A stretch of 64,000 bases of DNA from Opisthorchis felineus (lineage: Eukaryota; Platyhelminthes; Trematoda; Opisthorchiida; Opisthorchiidae). Both the position numbers and the translations under genes were made by a program. The DNA lies in assembly GCA_004794785.1 (NCBI GenBank), contig SJOL01008365.1, forward strand, positions 760,063 to 824,062, given 5' to 3'. The notes under the pieces were generated by a model. That model saw only the letters and a program-made list of their open reading frames with translations. It had not been told where the DNA came from and did no database searches. The number at the start of each line of letters is the position of its first letter. Position 1 is the stretch's first letter. Below are positions 9,691-20,000 of the stretch, piece after piece.

Positions 9691-12600
9691 TGGCAGCTAC
9701 ACCCTGCAGCATCGGACCAGATGTTGTCTAAATCCAAGTACGAATGTGCTACGTACCTTGATCCTCATACTACTGGCTGTGTCCCATGTGTATTTTAGAC
9801 GAATTGTGTGCATGCACTGCCCGCCAAAAACCGGGGTTAAAACTGAAAAAGACGCAAAGACGTTCATTCTAACAAGTTGTAGTTACTCCAAATGCACGGT
9901 GTTTGTAAACATATATGGTACTCCTAGACACGGTCATGCTAATGAACCAAAAAGTTAACAAAAAAAGCTGTTAAAATTCTAAGGAGGGGCTTAGTACGAA
10001 TGTGCTCTATAGGAGTAATCTGACTATGGTTTTGGATGCTGAATAGTACTTAAGAAATCAATATTTAAAAGAACCTAGGACCACGTTGTGACCTTGCATT
10101 GGGGGATTTGGATAGGTGGAAAACAATGTAGCGGGGTAATAACAAATCAGTGAAATCATGATTGTCTTCTGTTTTACTTTCACTAACTAGTCTTTGTATC
10201 ATGAGTTGGTGAACTGCTCTATTTCGATGTACAAAGTAAATGTGTTAATTTCTTACGCATGACTACTTTTTGTGTTAGTCCTTCATTCACTTGACTGAGA
10301 ATCCATATGCTGTTAACGAATCAATAATGATAGCTTTCTTTTCTCTCTAAAGTAAGGGTGTCCACTAGCCTCACATCTATTTAATGACATTCAAAACCGA
10401 ACAGGAATGATCACGCGCCTTTCTGAGTTCTAAACCGTTCCACGAAAGCTCTGTTTTGCTGACAAGCATTCTTCTAATAAAGGCTACCGCCAAAATGGTT
10501 AATGTTGGCTGTCTTGAGACATTCACTGTAAACGACGATTGACCAGCCGTGCACTTCCGGATTCATTTCTTAGGGTTTGCGTCACCATAGTTCTTCTCCT
10601 GGTGGCCTAAGACAATCGGCTCATTTTGTCATTTTCTACCAAACTCTTGTCTGTGTGATTCGGCTACTTGATCATACTCGATGATACGCAGTCCACCATG
10701 TTTCGCACCATCTTGAGACAAACAGAACTTGTAAAATAGTAGAAGTTCTCTTGGAATTAGTAAATTAGATTTCAAAATACATGACCTTATGTTTGAGTGA
10801 AATTTAACGAATAACATGAAACATTCTCAGGAGATTTTAGCGCTTGGTTCGCTTTACATATTCGCCTGATTTTTCATTCTGTGAGTGCAACTCACAAAAC
10901 AGCATGATGACATAATGAAGGTAAGTATAAACAGTACTGTACAGTATCCCCTTTGACAGTGATACGTATAGCATGTTATTCGGTGGTCGTTAAGTAGTCC
11001 GTCTGATCAGTGTTTCAAGAGTCCCGCTTTGTTGCACTCATTGTCCCAGACTACGTACTTATTCACTTTATACCCCCATTTCATTTGGGCCATCGTATGA
11101 TGGAGAATACTTGCACTTCGAAAAAATGAAACGCAGTGAACCGCTTTCCGTAAAGGGTATGCAAAGGTAGGCCAAAGCTCTCCGCAAGTGCGGATTGTTC
11201 TCATAAGAAAAGTGATCTACGTATGAGAGGACGTCTTCCGCAAACGTGATAGAATTGCAGATAGCTGGAGGCGCCAGAATGGATAACACTGTTTGCGTCT
11301 CGCGTTCTCAGTATTTGAATCTGCTGGCAACAAGCGATGGCAATAAACTGTAAATGTGTGCCACCAAATTTCTACCATCCTTGGTATCCAAGCCATTGAA
11401 TGGTTGGTTTCGCTAAACTAAAGAGCTCCTCCCTAAACTCCGGCGTGCTGCAAATAGTAGTCAATGTTCTCCCAGGAATTCCAGGAATCCAACTACATAT
11501 ATAGCTACCAAGTGAAAAACTAACCCGCAGATAGGAAAAAATTCTTCTTCGCCCACAAAGGTGATGAAAAATCTACCTTGTGGATACAAGCAAAACATAC
11601 GTGAGTCCAACAAATGAAGCCTCACAGGAACAAATTATGATGTAAATGCTTGACAACAGTGATCCGGGACAAAGATCTGGATCTACCTGAGACGTGATTA
11701 TTGCTCAACTGCTTGCTTATTACAATGTTTATCAAATCATCAGATCCGCTAGCTACCGATCTGACCTTATTGTGTTACGAGTTTGGAAGACGAATAAAAA
11801 AATGAATGATACGAGACGAACGTTTGCGCACAGTTGGCACACGGATTCCCTTCTACCTGGATCTGTGCCTTCCGGGCTTCGTATCATGGCCATCTTCTTA
11901 AATGTTTGGTAATTTGCTCAGTGGAAGTCAGATATTGTGGCTGTTACTCTCTTCTTGATACATTTCTCAGTACAACTACGTCGTAATTCAGGCGCTCGGG
12001 CTTAAATCCTATACATTTCTATGGCTACTACTACGGCATAATCCCAGACCTAGCACTGACAAAAGTGGATACGAGTTCTCGTTGATATTTTGGCTGTGCA
12101 GGTGCAAGAGACCGGTAGGAAAACCACCTGTCGCGAATAATAGGTAAATTGCCTTCTCTGGAATATTTCCATTTCACCGCCACATTATTTCTACGTCACG
12201 CACGACTTTGCGTGTGGTCCAGCACACCCATTTTGAAGGCTCCGTCATTTGTGTGTTGCGCACATGTACAGTCACTTTTTCATCCGAAAGCCCATTATTC
12301 TTTGTGTTACCATCACATTGCAAAGTCGCTTTTACGAGATTCTGAAAGGAAGACAAATATCACGTTGATCCGATTCTGAAGTTACGATACCAAGGTGCTT
12401 CGGAGCAGCCTAATCTATTCTTTTTGAGGCGCTAGAAAAACATCTTCCAGCGATGAAATTATTGCAGTCGATTGGCAAATTTGATAGCCCTAAACACTGC
12501 GATTCATTCGGTAAGATAAGTCTAGATGAACTTAATGAATGCACTGGAAAATCCACAGCACAAGTGGTTCCATTTACTCTGAAAAATCAAATTTACTTAA

Positions 12601-14331
12601 ATTGAAGTCGATCGTTAGAAATTGCTCACCACCTAAAACGTATTCACATACTGACAAAGCACAAGGACCTAAGTGGTCAGTGATCAAACAAAACAATACT
12701 TTTCTCTTGAGCATGTCGGTTGGTGAGATCCTTCCGTACTAAATTATCACCACAATGAACTACCCTAAAGCTATTGCTATGCTTTCCAGTCTTAGGTCCT
12801 ACGTTTGATTGCAAAGAATAGTAAAACTGTTTCGTTGCATTGCAGGTATGCACAAAAAATCTGATTTTTCATACCTTGTACCCGTGAATATTAGCACTCA
12901 GTTGTAAGGGGTCGAGTTCTTGAATCAGTGCCTTACTATGTTATATTTATGCAGAAATAAAAAGGCTCTCTATTTAGCGAAAAGTATTCCCAGAAAAATA
13001 TATGACTCGTAAGCTTAGTATGGTTTAAAAGCTAAAAAAAGTTTACCGGAATTTCACACAGAGGAACGTTCGTCTCAATGTGCTTGAATGCTTTCGTTTC
13101 ATCCTTATCAAAACAGCGCTTTAAGCTCAATCGTGGGTGAATTACAGAAAAACAACCAAAGGACAAACATTGCACCCATTTTGGATAGCCGGTCCTATCA
13201 AGTGATAACTATGTAAAAAGACAAAGCTGAATGGGAAACGCAGTACGTTTTTCATTTGCCGTCCAGGGAGAAAGTAAAGCTGAAACCGCAAAGTGCAGAT
13301 TTCCCATCCATAAGAAATAGCATCCAATCGTGGAAAAAACGGAACATATTGTAGAGAAAGTCGGATGAACCTGCAGTTTTGTGTCAACTGCCTGCTTGCC
13401 TCATCATTCAAACTAGTGAGTTCAGACCGAGCGGCCACGAGCCACACTTCTGTTGTCCACACGGTGATGCATCGCCACTCCAAAGATGTTCCGAAGCGCG
13501 ACCACTTAATGGCAAATTGATTAACAAAAGACGCTGTACCGGAGCAAATGTTCTTGCATAAGACTCCTGGTGTTACTGACTTAACTCTCTTTTGAACAAA
13601 ACACCCAAAAAATGCATCTTTTCTTTAGCCAGTTTTCCTTGTCTGCCAACATTCTCCTGTGAATACACCTTCTTGAGTTGGTAATTCCTCACCTAAAGAG
13701 GCCATTTTGTCCGGGTCCTGCAAAATTTACACTTGCTTAGATTTTAAGCATAACCCGTCAAACATGTATCAAAGAATCTAGCCCATTTTAGCAGCTACCA
13801 CTGTACGGGAGAAAATCGTGAAACGCGAACAGACTCAGTAAAATAATGTGTTTGACGTGTTTCCTCAGATGAGATACAGCGAATGATAAGAAATGAACAG
13901 GAGTAGGCAGACAGTTTAAAGAAAGACTGCATCGTAGATTAAACGAGACTAAAACGGGTAGTACCCTTAACACTTCTCAAATTCACTAGTCATAGGGAAA
14001 ACGGACTTTTCGGCCCCTAACAACATTTTATGCACTGACCGTTTTAAGTAATTTGCATTTAAGGAACCTACTCAAATGCAGTCAAAATATTGTCAGCCTC
14101 AAATAAAGGTTCAAGTGTTTGTCTCATAAAACTAGCACTTTATCTAATTTTCTTGAATGGAGATCTTCACTCTAAAAAAACTTGTTTGGAAGGATCTCAC
14201 ACGTGGACCGGTGTATAATTCTAACCCATTTTTCACCACCAATACGCTAGCTGATAGCATTGATAGCTTATAGAAAATAAACCATCAGTGTGTCTGTCAG
14301 ATAAAAGACACACGGTGTTTTTGACGAAATA
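9691..14331. other. No recognisable gene
   Basis: A long block without supportable coding sequence. The open frame 13142-13483 (minus, 113 codons) and overlapping frames at 11007-11289 lack recognisable motifs. The string at 13090-13115 (ctttcgtttcatccttatca) recalls the 3' part of a family B hammerhead read on the minus strand, but no CUGAUGA box accompanies it. Confidence 0.4.
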
Positions 14332-14680
14332 CATTCATTTGCAAAATAAGTCGCTGTAAATTGGAGATCCAACTGAATCCTCCCCGAGTTCTCTTGATTA
14401 TGATATAACTCAACTGAATGTGGTGCGCACTGAAGCCGTCTCATGTTTCGGGTACCACATTCTTCATATCGCAGTCTATTTTTTTGGTAGAACACAGTCA
14501 TAAACGAGAGGTTTAGCTGGGATTCAGTTGAGTCTCCCGTTAACATCAACTCTCCGATTGCGTACAATTTGGTGTTCAATTAGCACATAACGGAAACCCG
14601 GGGACTGCGTCTATCTGATGAGCCCCAAGAAGGGCAAAACAGTTCGAGGGTTGCAGAAAACTATTCGACAGTGGTGTGTT
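14332..14680 (+). repeat. Hairpin-hammerhead element, degraded full-length copy
   Basis: Left arm remnant starts at about 14332 (gacgaaatacattcatttgc), a longer diverged centre follows (14400-14500), then a right arm remnant (about 14503-14545, cataaacgagaggtttagctg) and the hammerhead at 14603-14656. The central motif here is inverted relative to the 5.3 and 23.5 kb copies, implying rearrangement. No target duplication found. Confidence 0.65.
14603..14656 (+). ncRNA. Hammerhead ribozyme, probably inactive (family A)
   Basis: CUGAUGA (14615-14621), stem II GCCC/GGGC around CAAGAA (14622-14635), then AAAA (14636-14639) in place of GAAA, and CAGUUC before the expected cleavage point at 14645. 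Stem I GUCUAU versus GAGGGU pairs poorly. Loss of G12, the general base of hammerhead catalysis, predicts no cleavage. Confidence 0.75.
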
Positions 14681-16292
14681 ATGTCAAGACAAGATGGTCT
14701 GTTTTTGGTGACAGTGTCTTCAATTCGCTCCTTGGTTTGATGCACATCACAGGTATCTTTTGTAAACCACAATAAATGTTACCGCATATGCTGATCAGTG
14801 TTAGTGAACCCCTTTGGAGTAGATAACCAACGAAGTAAGTCCTTTGTCTCGGTGAATGACCACTGAAACTTTATGGGCGAATTCTGTTTGATTGATCCGT
14901 CCCTTTCTCGCTTGACTGTGAGATTAGGTTTTTTTCACTACCTGCGAAGGAAATCATTATCGGTTGGAGTACATGGAGTACAGCATGTCACCATGAAGGT
15001 TCGTTCCGGCGATTAATGAAATGTTTGGTGGGTAGTATACAGAGCTCCGGTGGAAGTTTACCGAAGTTAGTAGATGGCCAATACGTATACACTCACCGTC
15101 TAACGCACTAGGTGGCTGGTGGCTTACTTAGATAATATAGCAACTTGCGTGTGGCCAAATCGTTTAGTTTGATGGGTCACAAGTCCTCAAAAAAGGAAGG
15201 ATGATCATCCGATCGTAATCTTGGATTTAACCAGACGTCAACTAGTAAACTGGCTATGGAATCATGAAAGCTCAGCTATATGCGCCACTCTGCACTCGCT
15301 AATAACAACTCAGTACAGACGTTGAATTTATGTATTTGTGAGGACATCTGGAATTACAAATAATATTTTACTACTGGTTTTAGACCTATCGACGAACTGC
15401 GAGACGTGTTTCTGTGTTGTGTAAGTCATCCAAATTTGTATACACTAACCGGATAGTAAAGAGATATTAGTGAGCAAAACTTGATCGTATTAATGTCAAA
15501 TATTTTATTCCCATGAGTGCGTCAACTAAATTTACTGCATAGAACAGAAAAATAGTATTTCAGTGCTTCACAATGCAATACAATCCCAGCTACTTAGTTT
15601 TGGGCGAAATCCCATGATACTTAACAACCAACAAGTTAGTGAAGTCCAACGAAGTCCAACCAGTTGGGACTTTCTCTTCGGTGGCCTCGAACCTGAACTC
15701 GACCGAGTAATCAAGAGGTTCTCTACGTGGACACACTTCTGAGATGTGGTCCTTCCTCCGAAAATCAATTGTGGGTAGACCTATTTAACTCTCAGTCTAG
15801 TGACAGTTTCCGTTTTTCGTTCCTGGCCCAGAGACAGAAAAATATGCGCTATTTTTAGTGCATGCCGTTGTATACTGCAACTGCGAACTGTCAAAATTCA
15901 ACGCAGAAGAAATCGGGTAAAAATGTGTTCGTCAGAAGCACTGTTTGTTTCCGTTCGTTCGAGTACGTTAAACTAATTACCTTGGATCGTAAGAAGGATC
16001 TGTCTGGGGGGTGTTTTGAGTACCAAAGTTCTGCAGACGTTTTGTCTTCACCGAAGTCTTGATATTATGAAATAGCAAGTAAAATTCGCTACTTTTCCTC
16101 GGTTCAAATGACAAGCTAACACACGCGACTGGACAAAACTATTATTAGCCTGACGAGCTAGTGACGTGGATGAAGTCATTCCACTTGCAGGATCCCCAGG
16201 TTTTTTTCAGTACCTGGCAGGAATTACAGAACAAAGTTTACTCAATTAAAAACCGATGATAGTATTCTCGCTTCCAGCAGATTTGTGCGTCT
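14681..16292. other. No recognisable gene
   Basis: No supported feature. Short frames at 15568-15768 and 15862-16062 have no motifs. Confidence 0.4.
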
Positions 16293-16530
16293 GTCGAAAT
16301 ATTCTTATTTGCAAATTGATTTGGTGTGACCTTCCCGTTCATAATATTCTTCATCTGGGTTTATCATTGAAACCAACTTTATTTGAAAATGAGTCTATTT
16401 TTTTCAGTTGCGCACAGTTTGTTGTTTAAATAGGACATGAAAATTCGGGGAATACGCCTACCTGGTGAGTCCCAAGGAGGACAAAACCGGTGGCGGTCTG
16501 TCAAAGAGTTTTCAATAACTTCCTGAGAAG
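16293..16530 (+). repeat. Hairpin-hammerhead element, degraded copy
   Basis: Diverged left arm (tcgaaatattcttatttgca, 16294-16313), a shortened centre, right arm end (atttgaaaatgagtctattt, about 16381-16400), linker and hammerhead (16457-16502), then a tail ending ctgagaagtgct. Much of both arms is deleted, so the hairpin is lost. Confidence 0.6.
16457..16502 (+). ncRNA. Hammerhead ribozyme with compensated stem II, inactive core
   Basis: Stem I 5' strand GCCUAC is kept; the core reads CUGGUGA (16463-16469); stem II is GUCC/GGAC (16470-16473, 16480-16483) around CAAGGA. Relative to GCCC/GGGC in the 5.5 kb copy, the second base pair changed from C-G to U-A on both sides, so pairing is preserved. 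GAAA is AAAA (16484-16487) and the cleavage-site C is lost. Confidence 0.65.
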
Positions 16531-17664
16531 TGCTATATCGGGAAATTTCATTTATGTGCTTCCTCTACCCGAAACAGCAAAAAGCATACTTAGCTGGTTC
16601 TCACAGAGAACAGACACTTTACATGGGCTTGGCAGGATAAAATCAACCAGTAATCTGCCCCACAAAGATTGTCGCTTCCGTTTATCACAAAACAACTCTA
16701 AGCCACACATGTCCACACACACAAAAGGGACATCTAACTGCAAGGGCTCAGTGTAGTAATAATGCACTCAAAACGTGCATCAAACTGGCTATCGTTTGAT
16801 TCAATAACTTCTACGCAAGACCACATTGCGAGAAGGGCCAGCCTTCTGAAGTCATAGAATGTCTTATTACTTCGGGGGTGACAGTTCACCTTCCTAGGGG
16901 ACCCATAACCTTTCCACCAAGGACTAATTCCTATCCATAGAAAAGACAGAAAATCCAGAGAAAATCTAGTTGAAAAACGACTCCATCCCCGACCTCAGAC
17001 CAGATATCCAGTGAGTGTCAGGTTCACTAACAAATAACAGAAGACAATTTCATGCTAGAAGTCTTTCTTCCCGACATCACTTATTTGACCCCTCGATAAA
17101 CGCAGTAGTCATTACAAGCGACGTTCACAGTCCAGGCAACTTTTCGATAGCCAAAGTCCGTCTGAGATTTTGTTCCTTAAGGACTGATTAAAGCTTGTTT
17201 TGTAGTATTGTACACGAGATTTTTTAACCAACTAATCCTAAGATAGAAGTTGATGTTCGAACGTAGTTAGTAAGATGATTTCGCAAACCAATTTAAGGGC
17301 ACAGGATCGCATACATCAAGAGGAAGTTGAGAGTGAATATTGATTTTGATTTGTGATTTGTGAAACAAGATAGGGAAAAAATGAACCATAGCTGAGGTTA
17401 ACAGATGCCATTCAGCTCGCCCGTTAATCCGGGCAGTCAGTTTTGAAGCTATGAGAGGTTCAGCAGAATTCGCACAATATTTAACTTGAAAAAGACTAGA
17501 GCAAATATTGTTTGAAAGGTCGGTTGCAACTATCAGTTTGTTGCTCCATGACCTGGCACATTGGATTTAGAGTGCAGAGAGCACAAATGAGAGAACACAT
17601 CCAAGAAAGGCCAAAAAGCTCTTTCTCACGTGGCCCTCTCTCTTCGCGCGACTTCGCATTTGAC
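16531..17664. other. Downstream intronic sequence, no exon recognised
   Basis: If the minus-strand gene at 17746-18570 is real, this is part of its first long intron. I found no following exon with matching acceptor and open frame in the window. Confidence 0.4.
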
Positions 17665-17745
17665 TCATGATGCCCTAAGAACATAAGAACTGAAAACTTC
17701 GCCAAACATCTTAATCTCAAAAAAGCGAAAACATGAGCAGCTTAC

Positions 17746-18570
17746 CGTATAGGTTTTGTCTGGGACTATTCCGGAAGCTTCGGTGATTAGCAACGCCGGA
17801 AGAAATGCATTAGGCTCATCCTCAATTTCTAGATATGTCCTTGATGTACCGTCGCAATTTGTCAAAGTATCAGGACCAGTAGATGACGAATCATCCAATG
17901 GTATATTTGTGAAAAACATGCTTCTAATTAATTCCGGCATTGGTGTAGCATTTTTTGTATTTTTCTTCCGCAGATCAATGAGGGAAGGACGTGTTCCTAG
18001 GGCGGGAGAAGCTCCCAAGAGGTCACAGTTGGAGGATGTCGACATACTTTCTCCGTCGCTTTCGGTCTTTGTACTGGGAGCTAGAATTCCAACTGAGTCA
18101 AAGTTGGCGTGGGACCAAGGTGTGATTGAGGACAAATTCACCAGTGATTTCGAATATCCTTTATTTGTCGCTCCACTGGTATCTTCACTGCTCTCACAGT
18201 TTAAGAAAGCATTGTCATCAGCGGCAATGTAATGGCCGATTCCCAAATGTCCCAGAAATCCACCTTCTTCAGGTGGTTGTCTCGTCGGCTCTCCAGAGCC
18301 CTGTGTCATTGGCTCACCGATGGTGGCTTTTTTAGATCCTCCCCAACGAAACATTCTGGGCACTTTACGCCCCAAACCAGAATATTTAGATGGAGGTTTT
18401 TTAGCTTCTTCCAGAGGCATATTCGTTTCCTCTAGAGAAGACCTATTCAAATTAAAGAGACTCCGGTGATTCCTCAACCTGACATGTGCGCGAACGGGTG
18501 CAATTTGGGGACGGAAACGTCGAAAAATCTCCCGAGGTTCTTGCATAGTGCTCGTCTCTGAATTAACCAT
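17746..18570 (-). CDS. Exon of an unrecognised Ser/Thr/Pro-rich protein (275 codons)
   Basis: This is the longest open frame in the window and the only one with good splice evidence: it ends at CCTATACG|GTAAGC, a consensus donor in phase 0 (exon end 17746). An ATG at 18568-18570 is preceded in frame by a stop 7 codons upstream, so it may be the start; alternatively TTAATTCAG|AG just inside could be an acceptor and Met9 an internal residue. The 275 residues are low in hydrophobic blocks: a basic Arg/Lys-rich N-terminus (about 15-36, FRRFRPQIAPVRAHVRLR), a second basic patch (58-81, GLGRKVPRMFRWGGSKK), then Ser/Thr/Asp-rich linker to the end. No signal peptide, membrane segment or catalytic motif is visible. 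It reads as the disordered N-terminal region of a larger intracellular protein; the family is unknown to me. An antisense frame at 17756-18232 is a shadow. Confidence 0.7.
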
Positions 18571-19270
18571 GTAAATCTTGGTGGTTCAATCCAAAAGTCG
18601 GGTAGAAACAACACAATTCGACCCTCTTGTTAAGTGTGCGTAATGCAATGGATTTCCGGTGTTGAACTTTGGCAGGCGACTACTGCACCACCACATAGGT
18701 GTAACGCACAACTTCATGCTTGGGTCACTGATCGATTGCTTTTAAGGTTGAGACAAGTATCATGCTTTTCCGTGGGTGGGTGTGAACGCACGTGTCTGGT
18801 TTACTCTTTTCTAGCTAGTATTGCATGTGTTTGTGCGGTCCTATCTACTGACTACGTCGTCGCACACCACATGTCAGTCTGTGCTCGATCCTACGCTCAC
18901 TCATTCACGCCGCCGAGCTTCATTTGCGGAGCATAGGTGTGTTCGCCTAATCGCATGCACCAATCAAGGGGATGGAACCACGTGCGCTGAATGTAGTGTG
19001 TGAGAGCGCAGACAGGCACACTCAACTGCGCAACACACGTCGGACAATACCGATAGCTCTGGAAGAGTGCGGTCAGCCGACGGGTGAGGCCAAAAGCCAG
19101 TTCACCGCTCGAGCACCGATAAATCAGGGACGCAAATTCTCTTGTTGCGCCGTATGTGCATCTGTGCAGCGACAGATTCGACGTGAGTTGTAGGGTCCGA
19201 TAAACTTTGTTGTGTCTGAGACTGCACACGCCAGAGAAATTGTTACACACACGCTATACACACACGCACA
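18571..19270 (-). promoter_or_regulatory. CpG-dense segment upstream of the exon
   Basis: CpG dinucleotides are visibly denser here than in flanking sequence (for example cacgccgccgagc, gtgcggtcagccgacggg, ccgctcgagcaccg) over about 650 bp, ending in a CA-rich tract (19240-19270). Its place just upstream of the 275-codon exon suggests promoter plus 5' UTR, or a CpG-rich first intron if exon 19380-19588 belongs to the gene. No TATA box is obvious. Role is inference. Confidence 0.35.
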
Positions 19271-19378
19271 TTGGTGACTCATGAAATAGAGTACGGCTTA
19301 AGGTTATACTTTTCATTGATGAGGTTTTTGGTCCTAATGGGATGTTCACCACCCCACTTTCCTTTGAGAGAAAGGATT

Positions 19379-19588
19379 TCACAGTATGATTCCAGTTGAC
19401 TGGATCGATGTTGATGGCCCAGTTGGAACCATCGCCGTCTCTGGTGAAATCACGTTTTCTGGCTTCCGTCGACCGTCATCGGGGTAACTATTTAAAAGGC
19501 ATGCCTGGTCACCAAATTGGGTGTCTTTGAGAATTGGGTTTTTTTCCTGTTCGGCGCTGCACTTTGGCATATCCACCACGATATCCAA
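19379..19588 (-). CDS. Possible upstream exon, strand uncertain
   Basis: On the minus strand a pyrimidine-rich stretch ending TTTTCATTAG (about 19591-19600) is a plausible acceptor for an open frame of about 69 codons of hydrophilic, Pro/Ser-rich sequence (contains DDGRRKPENVISPETAMV), similar in character to the 275-codon exon. It closes with a TGA and I could not find a donor in the phase required to join 17746-18570. The plus strand is also open and splice-like (MIPVDWIDVDGPVGT..., then GGG|GTAACT), so the coding strand is unsettled. Confidence 0.28.
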   Translation of the reverse strand: MDIVVDMPKCSAEQEKNPILKDTQFGDQACLLNSYPDDGRRKPENVISPETAMVPTGPSTSIQSTGIIL

Positions 19589-19703
19589 ACCTAATGAAAA
19601 TTAAATTGAAGAAATGGGGTTACCAAAAGCTGGTTGAAATTTAATTGTGAGCGGTATCTCTACATGTTTTTGATTTAAGCTGTACTTTCACCTAATCCAG
19701 CGA

Positions 19704-20000
19704 TTAAGTTTTCTTTTCCGAGCACAACTTATGTATTATGAGGGGTATTAAAACCCTGCTAATAGGCGTATTGCGAAAATTTAGTGTGTATGCCAAACTT
19801 AAGTTCCAATGGATTTCCGTCAATAAAACGCTGAAAAATGATTGCAATAAAACTACGTGATCATCTACATCGTGTTTGTCCACCAAAATTGGACAGACCA
19901 TTGTGAAGGTCACCTCTGTTAGACCTATGAGGCAGAGAGCGGTAGTTAACCGCCGAAGGGTTTTCGTCAATCTTATTAGTAGTGCTCTATCAGAGATCAA
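19704..20000 (-). pseudogene. Possible Ty3/gypsy reverse transcriptase remnant
   Basis: The minus-strand translation has, in order, a stretch resembling the FGL.nAP.tFQrlM block (here IRLTKTLRRLTTAL) and a block resembling the region after the YxDD box (DDHVVLLQSFFSVL), at spacing close to that of Ty3/gypsy RT. The catalytic YxDD itself is not preserved. The match is by eye and weak; a chance open frame is the alternative. Confidence 0.3.

Noticed and set aside
13080..13130. Possible hammerhead 3' half
   Set aside because: GAAAC-like string only; no CUGAUGA box or stem II.
17756..18232. 158-codon plus frame
   Set aside because: Antisense shadow of the minus-strand exon, which has the splice donor and upstream stop.
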